A stretch of DNA of 64,000 bases from Geothrix fermentans DSM 14018 (GCF_000428885.1 NZ_AUAU01000010.1:62001-126000); one strand, 5' to 3'. Numbered from the stretch's first letter, positions 26,440 through 35,619 are shown. Notes: generated by a model from the sequence alone, not told the origin. Translations and numbers: made by a program.

Positions 26440-26963
26440 GTCGTGTTGCCTCCTTGAAGTTCCTTCGGTTGAACCTGGCGTTCAGTGAGCCTTCGTTGGT
26501 CAAGCCGGATGGCGCATCAGATACGAAACCCTGGAGATCCCCCTCGAAAGGCCGGCCGGAACCGGAGCGGTTGTGATGGGTCGCGCCTGGATCACTCCAG
26601 GCCGGAACGCGATGGAACGTTATAGAGGTTCGCGGTGGGCACGCCCCGCGAAACGGATTGGGATGGATGGACTGTCCCCTAGCTAACGCGCTCCTTTCCT
26701 CCGGGTCAAGCGACTCCGTGGGGAATCGGTCACAATTTCGGGCCTCGAAAACCACCTGTAAATCCTTATTTAAAATGACCATGCGATCATCTTAAATAGA
26801 TGCCCGGAATAGCGTCTATGTGGGAGCTCCGGCTCCCGCCCACCGCCGGTTGGCAAATCCTGACTGTCAACCCGCTGGCGGCCGTCGCCCAGAGTGGAGG
26901 CTGCCCCCGCCCTTGAGGCGGAGCCCCTATCATGGTCCCGGATCCCCCCTTCCGGACACGCCC
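26440..26963. other. Divergent intergenic region between the MHS transporter and the phosphoesterase
   Basis: I see no gene in this 524-bp space. It contains an AT-rich stretch (about 26740-26800) that is unusual here and holds a palindrome (listed separately). Promoters for both divergent genes should lie inside it. No -24/-12 element was found. Confidence 0.55.
26767..26798. promoter_or_regulatory. Candidate operator: 12-bp inverted repeat
   Basis: TATTTAAAATGA and TCATCTTAAATA are inverted copies matching at 11 of 12 positions, separated by 8 bp (CCATGCGA). The 32-bp size and the AT-richness in a GC-rich genome fit a dimeric repressor or activator site. It is about 330 bp from the transporter start and 165 bp from the phosphoesterase start, so either gene could be the target. 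Confidence 0.5.
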
Positions 26964-27704
26964 ATGCGCCTCGCCCTCCTGGCCGACATCCACGCCAACC
27001 GGCTCGCGCTGGAGGCCTGCCTGGACCACGCCCGGAGCCAGGGGGCGGACCGCCTGGTGTTCCTGGGCGACTACGTGGGCTACGGCGCCCAGCCCGCGGA
27101 GGTGCTGGACCGGATCATGGCCGAGACCGCCCGGGGCGCCCTTGCGGTGGTGGGGAATCACGACCGGGCCGTGGCCGATGTCCGGGATGCCATGGCCCCG
27201 GACGCCGAGACCGCCATGGCCTGGACCCGCGGCCAGCTCGGGCCCGAGGCCCGCGACTTCCTGGCCAGCCTGCCGCTCCGCTTCGAGGACGGGCCCCGCC
27301 TGTACGTGCATGCCAGCCCCCAGACCTACCCGCCCTGGATCTACATCCGCGAGGGACGCGACGCGCGGCGCGCCCTGGAGGCCAGCCGGGCCCAGACCGT
27401 CTTCTGCGGCCACACGCACATTCCGGCCCTGCATGGCCTCACCGCCACGGGGCAGCTGGTCTCCTTCCAGCCCGTCCCCTCGGTGCCCGTACCCCTGCCC
27501 CCCCACCGCCGCTGGCTGACGGTGGTGGGCGCCGTGGGCCAGTCCCGCGACGGCAATCCCGCCGCGGCGTATGCTCTGCTGGACACCGCCGCCTCCGAGA
27601 TCACCCACTTCCGGGTGCCCTACGATGTCCAGGCGGCGGCGGCGGCCGTCCTGGAGGCCGGCCTTCCCCCGGCCCTGGCGGCCCGGCTCCGGAAAGGGCT
27701 CTGA
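26964..27704 (+). CDS. Calcineurin-like metallophosphoesterase
   Basis: This 246-residue cytosolic enzyme carries the metal-binding motifs in order: LADIHANRLAL (the usual D-x-H), FLGDYVGYGAQP, VGNHDRAV, YVHASP and CGHTHIP. This short form is related to YfcE and diadenosine-polyphosphate or protein phosphatases; the substrate is not evident. The stop codon is 2 bp before the start of the kinase-UspA gene, so the two are tightly coupled, and a phosphatase-kinase partnership is possible. Confidence 0.88.
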   Translation: MRLALLADIHANRLALEACLDHARSQGADRLVFLGDYVGYGAQPAEVLDRIMAETARGALAVVGNHDRAVADVRDAMAPDAETAMAWTRGQLGPEARDFLASLPLRFEDGPRLYVHASPQTYPPWIYIREGRDARRALEASRAQTVFCGHTHIPALHGLTATGQLVSFQPVPSVPVPLPPHRRWLTVVGAVGQSRDGNPAAAYALLDTAASEITHFRVPYDVQAAAAAVLEAGLPPALAARLRKGL

Positions 27705-27706
27705 GC

Positions 27707-29164
27707 ATGTGGAAGACGTCGATCGCACCCGGCCTGGACCTCGACGGCTTCCTCGTGGGGGAGCGGATCCACCAGGGGGGCATGGCCTCGCTCTGGGCGG
27801 CCTCCCATCCCGATGTCCCGTTCCCCCTGCTGGTGAAGGCGCCCACGCTGGCCGAGGGGACGGATCCCGCCGCCATCGTCGGGTTCGAGATGGAGCAGAT
27901 GATCCTTCCGCGGCTGGCAGGGGCCCATGTGCCGAAGTTCATCGCCCAGGGTTCCACGGGCTTCCAGCCCTACCTGGTCATGGAGCGGATTCCCGGGACC
28001 TCCCTCCTGTCCAGGCTGGCGGAGCTGCCCCTGCCCTGGGCCGAGGTGGCCACCCTGGGTGCCCGCATCGCCACGGCGCTGGACGACCTCCACCGCCAGC
28101 ACGTGGTCCACCTGGACGTGAAACCCTCCAACCTCCTCACGCGGCCCACGGGCGAGATGGTGCTGGTGGACTTCGGCCTCTCCCACCACGACGAGCTGCC
28201 AGACCTCATGGGCGAGGAGTTCCGCCTCCCCTACGGCACGGCGCCCTACATGGCCCCGGAGCAGGTCCTGGGCTTCAGGCGGGATCCCCGGAGCGACCAG
28301 TTCGCCCTGGGCGTGCTCCTGTACTTCTTCGGCACCGGTGTGCGCCCCTTCGGCGATCCCCAGCGCCTGGCGGGCCTGAAGCGGAGAATCTGGCGGGACC
28401 CGGTGCCGCCCCGCCGGCTCCGGCCGGACTGCCCCCCCTGGCTCCAGGAGATCATCCTCCGGTGCCTGGAAGTGCACCCGGCCTGGCGCTATCCCACGGC
28501 CGCCCACCTGGCCCTGGCCCTGCGGCATCCCGACCAGGTGAAGCTGACGGCCCGGGCGGAGAAGCTGGAGCAGGACCCCTTCACCACGGTGCTCCGGCGC
28601 CGCTTCGCGGATCGGGAGCTCACCATCCCCAAGGGCAAGTCCCCGGCGCGCCATGACGGGGACGCCCCCATCCTCGTGGTGGCCGTGGACCTCTCGCCGG
28701 AGGCGGCCCCCATCGCGGACCTGCTCCGCAGCATGGTGGCCCACATGCTCCCGGCCCTTCCGGGGGCGCGGGTGGCCTGTCTGAACGTGTTCAAGCTCGG
28801 GCGCATCACCCTGGACCAGACTGTGGACGACCAGGGGCGGAACGTCCACCTCCAGCGGCTGGTGGAGCTGCGCCACTGGGCCGAGCCCCTGGCCCTGGAG
28901 GAGGGACGGATCAGCTTCCACGTGCTGCAGTCCCCGGACCCCGCCGGGGCCATCCTGCAGTACGTGAGCGCCAACCACGTGGACCACGTGGTGATCGGGG
29001 CCCGGGCCAGCTCCCTGCGCCGGACGCTGCTGGGGAGCGTGTCCAGCCAGGTGGCCGCCCAGGCGCCCTGCACGGTGACCGTGGTGCGGGCCCGCCGCCT
29101 GCGGAAGTCGGACTTCAAGGACGAGCCCGAGGACAACCCGGAGAGCACCTGGACGGTAGGCTGA
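27707..29164 (+). CDS. Ser/Thr protein kinase fused to a universal stress protein domain
   Basis: This is a 485-residue cytosolic fusion. Residues 12-285 form a Hanks-type kinase: a glycine loop (GERIHQGGMASLW), Lys in LLVKAP, Glu in the C-helix, catalytic VHLDVKPSN (Leu instead of Arg in HRD, so probably not controlled by activation-loop phosphorylation), DFGLS and the APYMAPEQ segment. After a linker, residues 320-465 form a UspA-like alpha/beta domain starting ILVVAVDLSPEA and ending HVVIGARASSLRRTLLGSVSSQVAAQAPCTVTVV, which retains the G-x9-G-S/T nucleotide-binding pattern. It has no membrane helix. It is co-transcribed with the metallophosphoesterase. Confidence 0.9.
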   Translation: MWKTSIAPGLDLDGFLVGERIHQGGMASLWAASHPDVPFPLLVKAPTLAEGTDPAAIVGFEMEQMILPRLAGAHVPKFIAQGSTGFQPYLVMERIPGTSLLSRLAELPLPWAEVATLGARIATALDDLHRQHVVHLDVKPSNLLTRPTGEMVLVDFGLSHHDELPDLMGEEFRLPYGTAPYMAPEQVLGFRRDPRSDQFALGVLLYFFGTGVRPFGDPQRLAGLKRRIWRDPVPPRRLRPDCPPWLQEIILRCLEVHPAWRYPTAAHLALALRHPDQVKLTARAEKLEQDPFTTVLRRRFADRELTIPKGKSPARHDGDAPILVVAVDLSPEAAPIADLLRSMVAHMLPALPGARVACLNVFKLGRITLDQTVDDQGRNVHLQRLVELRHWAEPLALEEGRISFHVLQSPDPAGAILQYVSANHVDHVVIGARASSLRRTLLGSVSSQVAAQAPCTVTVVRARRLRKSDFKDEPEDNPESTWTVG

Positions 29165-29174
29165 GCGCGGACAT

Positions 29175-29204
29175 GGAAACGCCCCGGCGGACCGGGGCGT
29201 TTCC
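29175..29204. terminator. Bidirectional terminator between the kinase gene and rplQ
   Basis: GGAAACGCCCCGG / CCGGGGCGTTTCC form a perfect 13-bp stem with a 4-nt loop, CGGA. The flanking GAAA/TTTC gives a short T-run on either strand. It sits between the convergent stop codons of the kinase-UspA gene and rplQ, where it can end the ribosomal transcript. Confidence 0.8.
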
Positions 29205-29221
29205 AGTGGTGCGGCGGAATC

Positions 29222-29614
29222 CTACTCGGCGTCCTCGGCCTTGGGCTCGGGGAGGGTGTAGTCCACGAACTCGATGAGGGCCATGTCGGCCGCGTCGCCG
29301 AGGCGGTGGGCCATCTTGAGGATGCGGGTGTAGCCGCCGGGACGGCTCTCGAAGCGCTTGCGGAAGTCGGCGCCGAAGAGCTTCTGCACGGCGTCCTTGC
29401 TTCCCAGGCGGGCCATCGCCAGGCGGCGGTTGGCGACCGAATCGGTCTTCGCGAGGGTGATGAAGGGTTCCACGAAGCTGCGGAGCTCCTTGGCCTTCAC
29501 CAGGGTGGTCTCGATGCGCTCGCTCTGGATCAGAGCGGTCGCCAGGTTCTTCATGAGGGCCTTGCGCTGGTTGGTGGTGCGGCCCAGGCGCTTGCCGGTG
29601 ACGTTGTGACGCAT
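29222..29614 (-). CDS. rplQ: 50S ribosomal protein L17
   Basis: This 130-residue protein is recognised by MRHNVTGKRLGRTTNQRKALMKNLA at the start and GGYTRILKMAHRLGDAADMA near residue 95. It has a short acidic tail (PEPKAEDAE). It is the last gene of the S10-spc-alpha run, 9 bp after rpoA, followed by a strong terminator. Confidence 0.97.
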   Translation of the reverse strand: MRHNVTGKRLGRTTNQRKALMKNLATALIQSERIETTLVKAKELRSFVEPFITLAKTDSVANRRLAMARLGSKDAVQKLFGADFRKRFESRPGGYTRILKMAHRLGDAADMALIEFVDYTLPEPKAEDAE

Positions 29615-29623
29615 GGGGGCTCC

Positions 29624-30595
29624 TTACACTTCCTGCTCGAGCCGCATCCCGAGGGAGAGACCGATGCGAGCGAGCTCGTCCTTGATCTCCTGGAGCGACT
29701 TCTTGCCGAAGTTCTTGGTTTTCATCAGCTCGGCCTCGGTCCGCTGGACCAGCTCGCCGATGGTGGTGATGTTGGCGTTGCGGAGGCAGTTGTTGGCCCG
29801 CACGGAGAGTTCGAGCTCCTCGACGGACTTGCCCAGCCAGGTGTTGGCGGCCTCGGCACCCAGGGTCGCGGAGCCCATCTCCATCTCGGTGAAGTCCTCG
29901 TCCTGGCGGGCGAACACGAGGAAGTGGTCGCGCAGGATGAGGGCCGCGTCGGAGACGGCCTCCTTGGGGTTGACGGCGCCGTTGGTCCACACCTGGAGCG
30001 TGAGCTTCTCGTAGTCCGTGCTCTGGCCCACGCGGGCGGGTTCGACGATGTAGTTCACGCGGATGATGGGGCTGTGGTTCGCATCCATGGGGATGAAACC
30101 GAGGCCCAGGCTCTCGTCGTGGTTGTGGTCCGCGGTCACGAAGCCGCGGCCCAGGCGCACCACCATCTCGATCTCCAGCTCGCCCTCTTCGCCCAGGGTG
30201 GCGATGTGGATGTTGGGATCCACGACCTCCACGTTCTGGTTGCAGCGGATGGCGGCCGAAGTCACCGTGCCCTCGCCCTTGGCGGAGATGGTCACCGTCT
30301 GGGGCTCAGTGCTGTGCAGCTTGAAGGGCACTTCCTTGAGGTTCAGGAGGACGTGGGTGATGTCCTCCCAGACACCCGGAAGGGTGGTGAACTCGTGCAT
30401 GACGCCCTTGATGCGGACGTTGGTGACCGCCGCGCCCTGGATGCTGCTGAGCAGCACCCGGCGAAGGCTGTGCCCCACGGTCGTGGCGAAGCCGCGCTCG
30501 AAGGGGTAGGCCACGAACTCGCCGTAGGAGTCCGTGAGAGAGCCCGGGGTCACTTCCGCGAACCTGGGCCTCTGGAAATCGCTGAGATTCAGCAT
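29624..30595 (-). CDS. rpoA: RNA polymerase subunit alpha
   Basis: This 323-residue subunit nucleates polymerase assembly as a dimer. The N-terminal domain has [24 protein letters not shown] (dimer interface). The C-terminal domain, which binds UP elements and activators, shows [22 protein letters not shown] and [14 protein letters not shown]. Its place between rpsD and rplQ is canonical for the alpha operon. Confidence 0.98.
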   Translation of the reverse strand: MLNLSDFQRPRFAEVTPGSLTDSYGEFVAYPFERGFATTVGHSLRRVLLSSIQGAAVTNVRIKGVMHEFTTLPGVWEDITHVLLNLKEVPFKLHSTEPQTVTISAKGEGTVTSAAIRCNQNVEVVDPNIHIATLGEEGELEIEMVVRLGRGFVTADHNHDESLGLGFIPMDANHSPIIRVNYIVEPARVGQSTDYEKLTLQVWTNGAVNPKEAVSDAALILRDHFLVFARQDEDFTEMEMGSATLGAEAANTWLGKSVEELELSVRANNCLRNANITTIGELVQRTEAELMKTKNFGKKSLQEIKDELARIGLSLGMRLEQEV

Positions 30596-30604
30596 CTTCC
30601 CCCC

Positions 30605-31237
30605 TTACTTGGAATACAGTTCAACGATCAGCTGCTCGTTGATGTCCAGGGTGATGTCCTCGCGGGTCGGCGCGGCGAGCACCTGGCCCTTGAAGGCGGC
30701 GGCATCGAGGGACAGCCACTTGGGAATGCCGCGGCCGGCGGAGGTCTCGACGGAGGTCTTGACGCCGTCGTTCTCCTTGGCGCGCTTGCCCAGCTCCACC
30801 GCCTGGCCAGGCTTCACCTGGAAGGAGGGGATGTCCACCCGCTTGCCGTTGACCAGCACGTGGCCGTGCATGACCATCTGGCGCGCGGCGGTGCGGCTGG
30901 GCGCGAAGCCCAGGCGGTAGACCACGTTGTCCAGGCGGCTCTCGAGGAAGCCCAGCAGGTTGTGGCCGGTGACGCCCTTCTTGGCGTCGGCCTTCTCGAA
31001 GTAGTGGCGGAACTGCTTCTCGAGCACACCGTAGATGCGCTTCACCTTCTGCTTCTCGCGGAGCTGCAGGGCGTAGCCGGTGGGCTTCTTGATCTTCCCC
31101 GCGCCGTGCTGGCCGGGGATCTTGCCCTTGCGGGTCTCGAAGGAGCACTTCTCCTTGAAGCAGCGCTCGCCCTTGAGATAGAGCTTCATGCCCTCGCGGC
31201 GGCAGAGGCGGCAAACGGCGTCTGTGTAACGTGCCAT
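30605..31237 (-). CDS. rpsD: 30S ribosomal protein S4, zinc-binding form
   Basis: This 210-residue assembly protein binds 16S rRNA and, in many bacteria, represses its own operon. The N-terminus keeps the four-cysteine zinc motif (CRLCRREG..RC..KC, the C+ form). The S4 RNA-binding domain includes RQMVMHGHVLVNGKRVDIPS. Only one rpsD is in the window. Confidence 0.98.
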   Translation of the reverse strand: MARYTDAVCRLCRREGMKLYLKGERCFKEKCSFETRKGKIPGQHGAGKIKKPTGYALQLREKQKVKRIYGVLEKQFRHYFEKADAKKGVTGHNLLGFLESRLDNVVYRLGFAPSRTAARQMVMHGHVLVNGKRVDIPSFQVKPGQAVELGKRAKENDGVKTSVETSAGRGIPKWLSLDAAAFKGQVLAAPTREDITLDINEQLIVELYSK

Positions 31238-31252
31238 GTCTCTCCTCCTCTC

Positions 31253-31660
31253 TTAAACCCGGCGCCGCTTGGGCGGCCGGCAGCCGTTGTGGGGGATGGG
31301 GGTGACGTCGCGGATGCTGGTCACCTGGATGCCGGCGGCGTTGAGGGCGCGGATGGCGCTCTCACGGCCCGCACCGGGGCCCTTGACGCGGACGTCCACG
31401 GAACGGACGCCCTGCTCCTTGGCGGCCTCGGCGCAGACGCCGGCGGCCACCTGGGCAGCGAAGGGCGTGCCCTTGCGGGTGCCGCGGAAGTTCTGGTTGC
31501 CGCTGGAAGCCCAGCAGAGCATGTTCCCCATCGGATCGGAGATGGAGATGATCGTGTTGTTGAAGGACGCCTGGACGTGAGCCACGCCGTGGGGGACGTT
31601 CTTCTTTTCCTTCTTCTTGACCACCTTCTTGCCGGCGGTCCGGGTCTGGGTCTTTGCCAT
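31253..31660 (-). CDS. rpsK: 30S ribosomal protein S11
   Basis: This 135-residue protein of the 30S platform is recognised by [38 protein letters not shown] and the C-terminal [20 protein letters not shown]. The Lys-rich N-terminus ([11 protein letters not shown]) is a little longer than usual. It lies between rpsM and rpsD. Confidence 0.98.
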   Translation of the reverse strand: MAKTQTRTAGKKVVKKKEKKNVPHGVAHVQASFNNTIISISDPMGNMLCWASSGNQNFRGTRKGTPFAAQVAAGVCAEAAKEQGVRSVDVRVKGPGAGRESAIRALNAAGIQVTSIRDVTPIPHNGCRPPKRRRV

Positions 31661-31672
31661 GGTCTCCTCGCC

Positions 31673-32041
31673 TTACTTCTTCTTGCCGGCCACGGTCCGC
31701 CGCTTGCCCTTACGGGTGCGGGCGTTCGTGTGCGTGCGCTGGCCGCGGACGGGCAGGCCCTTGCGGTGGCGCAGGCCGCGGTAGCAGCCGATGTCCATGA
31801 GCCGCTTGATGTCGAGGGCGATGTTCTTGCGGAGGTCGCCCTCCACGGTCTCCTCGGCGGTGATGACGCGGCGGATGCGGCCGACCTCGTCCTCGGTCAG
31901 ATCGCGGACCTTGGTGCCGAAGTCCACCTTCGCGCGGGTCAGGATGCTGTGCGCCTTGGCGCGGCCGATGCCGTAGATGTAGGTGAGCGCGATCTCGATG
32001 CGCTTGCCGATGGGCAGATCAATGCCAGCGATGCGTGCCAT
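31673..32041 (-). CDS. rpsM: 30S ribosomal protein S13
   Basis: This 122-residue protein of the 30S head contacts P-site tRNA and the B1 bridge to the 50S. Motifs: [31 protein letters not shown] and the basic tail [20 protein letters not shown]. It follows rpmJ by 9 bp. Confidence 0.98.
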   Translation of the reverse strand: MARIAGIDLPIGKRIEIALTYIYGIGRAKAHSILTRAKVDFGTKVRDLTEDEVGRIRRVITAEETVEGDLRKNIALDIKRLMDIGCYRGLRHRKGLPVRGQRTHTNARTRKGKRRTVAGKKK

Positions 32042-32050
32042 CGTGTCTCC

Positions 32051-32167
32051 TTAACCCTGACGCTGCTTGTGCTTCGGGTTCTTCTTGCAGATGACCCGGT
32101 TGATGCCTTCGCGGCGCACCACTTTACAGTGCTCGCAGAGCTTCTTGATGGAGGGCCGGACTTTCAT
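32051..32167 (-). CDS. rpmJ: 50S ribosomal protein L36
   Basis: This small gene encodes 38 residues starting [20 protein letters not shown] and ending [10 protein letters not shown]. The zinc ligands C11, C14, C27 and H33 are all present, so this is the zinc-binding form. It lies between infA and rpsM, its usual place. Confidence 0.96.
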   Translation of the reverse strand: MKVRPSIKKLCEHCKVVRREGINRVICKKNPKHKQRQG

Positions 32168-32185
32168 GGTTTCCTCTCGTTTCGG

Positions 32186-32404
32186 TTACTTGAATCGGTA
32201 GATGATGCGGCCGCGGGTCAGGTCGTAGGGCGTGACCTCGACGAGGACCCTGTCGCCGGGAAGGATGCGGATGAAGTTCTTGCGCATCTTCCCGCTGATG
32301 TGCGCCAGCACCTGGTGCTTGTTTTCCAGTTCGACCCGGAAGACGGCGTTCGGCAAGGCCTCGACCACTGTGGCTTCTAGCTCAATGGCTTCTTCTTTGC
32401 TCAA
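32186..32404 (-). CDS. infA: Translation initiation factor IF-1
   Basis: This 72-residue OB-fold factor binds the 30S A site during initiation. Motifs: [41 protein letters not shown] and the usual [11 protein letters not shown] end. The start codon is TTG, which forms a TTGA overlap with the adk stop. GGAGAG lies 6 nt upstream. A rare start codon plus coupling to adk probably limits its translation. Confidence 0.96.
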   Translation of the reverse strand: MSKEEAIELEATVVEALPNAVFRVELENKHQVLAHISGKMRKNFIRILPGDRVLVEVTPYDLTRGRIIYRFK

Positions 32405-33060
32405 GCGCGCTCTCCGAAGACGTGACGCAGCGATTCAAACACCAGCTCCGGGGCGCGATTGCCATCCACGCTCCGGAAGGTCGGCCGATGCTTGTAGAAG
32501 CCGAGGAGGGGCTGGAAGGTCGAGTGGAACTCGCCCATCCGGCTCCGGAAGGCTTCAGCGGTGTCGTCGGAGCGGTGCTTCAGGGGACTTCCGCACAGAT
32601 CGCAGACACCGGCCTGCTTGGGGGGCTTGGATTCCAGGTGGTAGATGGCGCCGCAGGCATTGTTGCTGCAGACACGCCGGCCCACCACGCGGGCCTCCAG
32701 CACCTCCTGGGGGACATCGACCAGCACCACGTGACCCGTCTTCATGCCCTTGGAGGAGAGGAAGTCTTCCAGGGCCTGAGCTTGCTGAAGGGTTCGTGGG
32801 TAGCCGTCGAACAGCACGTCGGAGGTCTCGTCCAGCAGCCGCGCGAAGACAAGGCCATTGACGGTGTCGTCGTCCACCAGTTTTCCCTCGGCCATGATGG
32901 CTTTCGCCCTCAGGCCGATCTCCGTCCCTTTCGAGACGGCATCTCTCAGAATGTCACCGGTTGAGAGGTGAGTCAAAGAGAATGTTTCCACCAGGCGCTT
33001 GGCCTGGGTGCCCTTCCCGGAGCCGGGGGCCCCGAGGAGGATGTTCGCGACAAGACTCAT
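32401..33060 (-). CDS. adk: Adenylate kinase
   Basis: This 219-residue enzyme equilibrates ATP, AMP and ADP. The P-loop is [16 protein letters not shown], the AMP-binding segment includes [12 protein letters not shown], and [13 protein letters not shown] follows. The LID domain has four cysteines (CSNNAC...CDLC) and so probably binds zinc, the long form. The start overlaps secY (ATGA) and the end overlaps infA (TTGA). No methionine aminopeptidase gene follows, as it often does elsewhere. Confidence 0.97.
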   Translation of the reverse strand: MSLVANILLGAPGSGKGTQAKRLVETFSLTHLSTGDILRDAVSKGTEIGLRAKAIMAEGKLVDDDTVNGLVFARLLDETSDVLFDGYPRTLQQAQALEDFLSSKGMKTGHVVLVDVPQEVLEARVVGRRVCSNNACGAIYHLESKPPKQAGVCDLCGSPLKHRSDDTAEAFRSRMGEFHSTFQPLLGFYKHRPTFRSVDGNRAPELVFESLRHVFGERA

Positions 33061-34412
33061 GCAGCACCCCCTCGGGTGGAACGGCCGCGGATGCGGCCCT
33101 TCTCGAGGAAGCCGTCATAGCGGCGCATGACCAGCAGGCTCTCCAGCTGGGCCGCGCTGTCCATGGCCACGCCCACCACGATCAGCAGGCTGGTGCCGCC
33201 GAAGTAGAAGTTGAGGCCCTGGATGTTGTTGGTGATGAGCAGGGGCACCAGGGAGACCAGGGCCAGGTAGATGGCCCCCACGAAGGTCAGCTTGGACAGG
33301 ATGCTGTCCATGAAGATGCTGGTCTCCTTGCCGGGACGGATGCCGGGGATGTAGCCCCCGGACCGCTTCATGTTCTCGGCGGTCTCATCGGGATTGAAGA
33401 CGATGCTGGTGTAGAAGAAGGCGAAGAAGATCACCACGCCCACGAAGACGGGGGTGTAGATCCAGAAGTGGGTCTGGGGATTCAGCCAGGAGGCGGCCTT
33501 GGCCAGCCATTCCCAGCGGGTGAACTGGGCGATGGTGGCCGGGAAGAAGATCACGGAGCTGGCGAAGATGACGGGCATCACGCCGGCGGTGTTCAGCTTC
33601 AGAGGCATGTAGCTGCTGCGCTGGCTGGACATGCCGGCGGAATCCGCCCGGCGCGCGTAGTGGATGGGGATGCGCCGGTAGGCGTTCTCCACCAGCACCA
33701 CCGCCAGCAGCACCACGGTCATGGCTCCGATGAGCAGGATGAAGATGCCCGGGGGTGGGACGTTCGGGGCATTCGTCAGGGACTGGGTGATCATCACCGT
33801 CAGGGTGGTGAGGGCCTGGGGAAGGCCCGCCACGATGCCGGCGAAGATCAGCAGCGAGATGCCGTTGCCGACGCCCCGCTCAGTGATCTGCTCGCCGATC
33901 CACATGACGAAGAGGGTGCCCACGGACAGCGTGAAGGCCGCCAGGAACCGGAAGGCCGTCGGCGAGATCGCCGTGGTCACGACCTCCAGCCCGGGCGCGT
34001 TCTGGCTCTGGGCCAGGGAGGCGATGCCCATGCCCTGGACGAAGGCCAGCAGCACGGTGAGGTAGCGGGTCCACTGGTTGATCTTCTGCCGGCCGGCCTC
34101 GCCTTCCTTCTTCTGGAGGTTCTCCAGGTAGGGCACGACCGCCCCCATCAGCTGCAGCACGATGCTGGCGGTGATGTAGGGCGCGATGCCGAGGGCGAAG
34201 ACGGAGAACTTCTTGAACGCACCACCGGAGAACAGATCGACGACGTCGAAGAGCCCGCCGCCGCCACGCCGGAGCGCGGCCTGCAGGTTCTCGGCGTTCA
34301 CCCCGGGCACGCTGACGTGCACCCCCAGCCGGTAGATGGCCAGGAGGAGCAGGGTGAAGAGGAGCCGCTTGCGCAGCTCCGGGATTGCGAAGAGGTTCTT
34401 GAGGCGGTTCAT
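33057..34412 (-). CDS. secY: Protein translocase channel subunit SecY
   Basis: This is a 451-residue, ten-helix channel of the Sec translocon in the inner membrane. The N-terminal amphipathic helix (LKNLFAIPELRKRLLFTL) and TM1 lead to the plug region. ALGIAPYITASIVLQL marks TM2-3, GIGEQITERG-like GEQITERGVGNGISLLIF is present, and PDETAENMKRSGGYIPGIRPG lies in the cytosolic loop that binds SecA and the ribosome. It follows rplO by 6 bp and overlaps adk by 4 bp. Confidence 0.98.
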   Translation of the reverse strand: MNRLKNLFAIPELRKRLLFTLLLLAIYRLGVHVSVPGVNAENLQAALRRGGGGLFDVVDLFSGGAFKKFSVFALGIAPYITASIVLQLMGAVVPYLENLQKKEGEAGRQKINQWTRYLTVLLAFVQGMGIASLAQSQNAPGLEVVTTAISPTAFRFLAAFTLSVGTLFVMWIGEQITERGVGNGISLLIFAGIVAGLPQALTTLTVMITQSLTNAPNVPPPGIFILLIGAMTVVLLAVVLVENAYRRIPIHYARRADSAGMSSQRSSYMPLKLNTAGVMPVIFASSVIFFPATIAQFTRWEWLAKAASWLNPQTHFWIYTPVFVGVVIFFAFFYTSIVFNPDETAENMKRSGGYIPGIRPGKETSIFMDSILSKLTFVGAIYLALVSLVPLLITNNIQGLNFYFGGTSLLIVVGVAMDSAAQLESLLVMRRYDGFLEKGRIRGRSTRGGAA

Positions 34413-34418
34413 CGGCCG

Positions 34419-34880
34419 TTACTCGGCAGACTTCGCGGAGGGCTCCTGGATGGTGCCGCCCTTGGCCAGGATGGCTTCCCGGGCGCCCTTGGTGATGCGG
34501 TCGGCGACGACGTTCACCTTGGTGGTGAGCTCGCCGCTGGCCAGCACCACGATCTTCTCCACGCGGGAGTTGACCAGCTTCTTCTCGCGGAGGGCCTCGA
34601 GCGTGACCGTCTCGCCATCCTTGAAGTGGATGGAGATGAGGCTGAGGCTGATCTCCTTGGTTTCGGGAGCGAAGATGTTGGTGAAGCCGCGCTTGGGCAG
34701 ACGGCGGACCAGAGGCATCTGGCCGCCCTCGAAGCCGCGCTTGCTGCGGTAGCCGGACCGGGACTTCTGGCCCTTCTCGCCGCGGCCGGAGGTCTTGCCG
34801 AGGCCGGAGCCCTTGCCGCGGCCCAGGCGCTTGCGGGACTTGGTGGCGCCCTCAGCGGGGCGGAGTTCGTTGAGCTTCAT
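34419..34880 (-). CDS. rplO: 50S ribosomal protein L15
   Basis: This 153-residue protein has the Gly/Arg-rich N-terminal extension (KRLGRGKGSGLGKTSGRGEKGQ cut by convention here as GRGKGSGLGKTSGRGEKGQ) that threads into 23S rRNA. GFEGGQMPLVRRLPKRGFTN and a globular C-terminal domain follow. It precedes secY, as in the spc operon. Confidence 0.97.
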   Translation of the reverse strand: MKLNELRPAEGATKSRKRLGRGKGSGLGKTSGRGEKGQKSRSGYRSKRGFEGGQMPLVRRLPKRGFTNIFAPETKEISLSLISIHFKDGETVTLEALREKKLVNSRVEKIVVLASGELTTKVNVVADRITKGAREAILAKGGTIQEPSAKSAE

Positions 34881-34883
34881 GAT

Positions 34884-35081
34884 CTACCCCTTCACCTGGA
34901 CGTCGATGAGATGCGGGACGAGTTTGACCATCCCGTGGACGTTGGGGGTGTATTCGCATTCGCGGGTGTCGCCGGGGCGCTTGAGACCGAGGGTCTGCAT
35001 GAAGGCCCGGTGCTTGGGAGTGGTGCAGATGATGGAGCGCTTGAGGGTCAGCACCACCTGCTTGCCGATGAACTGCGACAT
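34884..35081 (-). CDS. rpmD: 50S ribosomal protein L30
   Basis: This 65-residue protein is recognised by VVLTLKRSIICTTPKHRAFMQTLGLKR-type sequence (core SIICTTPKHRAFMQTLGL) and the NVHGMVKLVPHLIDV end. It lies between rpsE (1-bp gap) and rplO. Confidence 0.95.
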   Translation of the reverse strand: MSQFIGKQVVLTLKRSIICTTPKHRAFMQTLGLKRPGDTRECEYTPNVHGMVKLVPHLIDVQVKG

Positions 35082-35082
35082 G

Positions 35083-35610
35083 TTAAACCTCCGCCTGGTC
35101 CAGGCCCCGGTTGGTCAGGACCGTGTAGGGATCCATGAGGCCCTTCAGCCCCTCGAACGTGGCGCGGACCACGTTGTGGGGGTTGGAGGAGCCCAGGCTC
35201 TTCGTCAGCACGTTGTGGACGCCGGCGGCCTCCATGATGGCGCGCACCGCGGCGCCGGCGATCACGCCGGTGCCCTCGGGGGCCGGCTTCAGCAGCACGC
35301 TGCCGGAGCCGAAGATGCCGGTCACCGGGTGCGGCAGGCTGCCGTTGGAGGTGACGGGGACCTTGATCATGTTGCGCTTGGCGCTCTCGATGCCCTTCTT
35401 GATGGCGGAGGGCACTTCGAGGGCCTTGCCGAGACCGAAGCCGACCTTGCCGTTGCCGTCGCCCACGACCACCAGCGCGGAGAAGGAGAAGTTCTTGCCC
35501 CCCTTCACCACCTTGGTGACGCGGCCCACGTAGATGACCTGGTCCTTGAATTCCCCGGCTTCAGGGTTGTTGCGGGTTTCCTTGTTGTCCTTGAGCTCTG
35601 CAGTCGCCAT
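35083..35610 (-). CDS. rpsE: 30S ribosomal protein S5
   Basis: This 175-residue protein acts in decoding fidelity. The dsRBD-like N-terminal domain includes [20 protein letters not shown] and [20 protein letters not shown]. The C-terminal domain has [20 protein letters not shown] and [16 protein letters not shown]. It lies between rplR and rpmD. Confidence 0.98.
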   Translation of the reverse strand: MATAELKDNKETRNNPEAGEFKDQVIYVGRVTKVVKGGKNFSFSALVVVGDGNGKVGFGLGKALEVPSAIKKGIESAKRNMIKVPVTSNGSLPHPVTGIFGSGSVLLKPAPEGTGVIAGAAVRAIMEAAGVHNVLTKSLGSSNPHNVVRATFEGLKGLMDPYTVLTNRGLDQAEV

Positions 35611-35619
35611 GGTGATCCC

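Noticed and set aside
22291-26457. Plus-strand open frame of about 1,388 codons antisense to acs and the MHS transporter
   Set aside because: It is a frame kept open by high GC opposite two well-recognised genes; its translation is His/Gly/Glu/Ala-rich without any fold or family.
29306-32380. Plus-strand open frame of about 1,024 codons opposite rplQ to infA
   Set aside because: It lies entirely opposite conserved ribosomal genes and has no recognisable domain.
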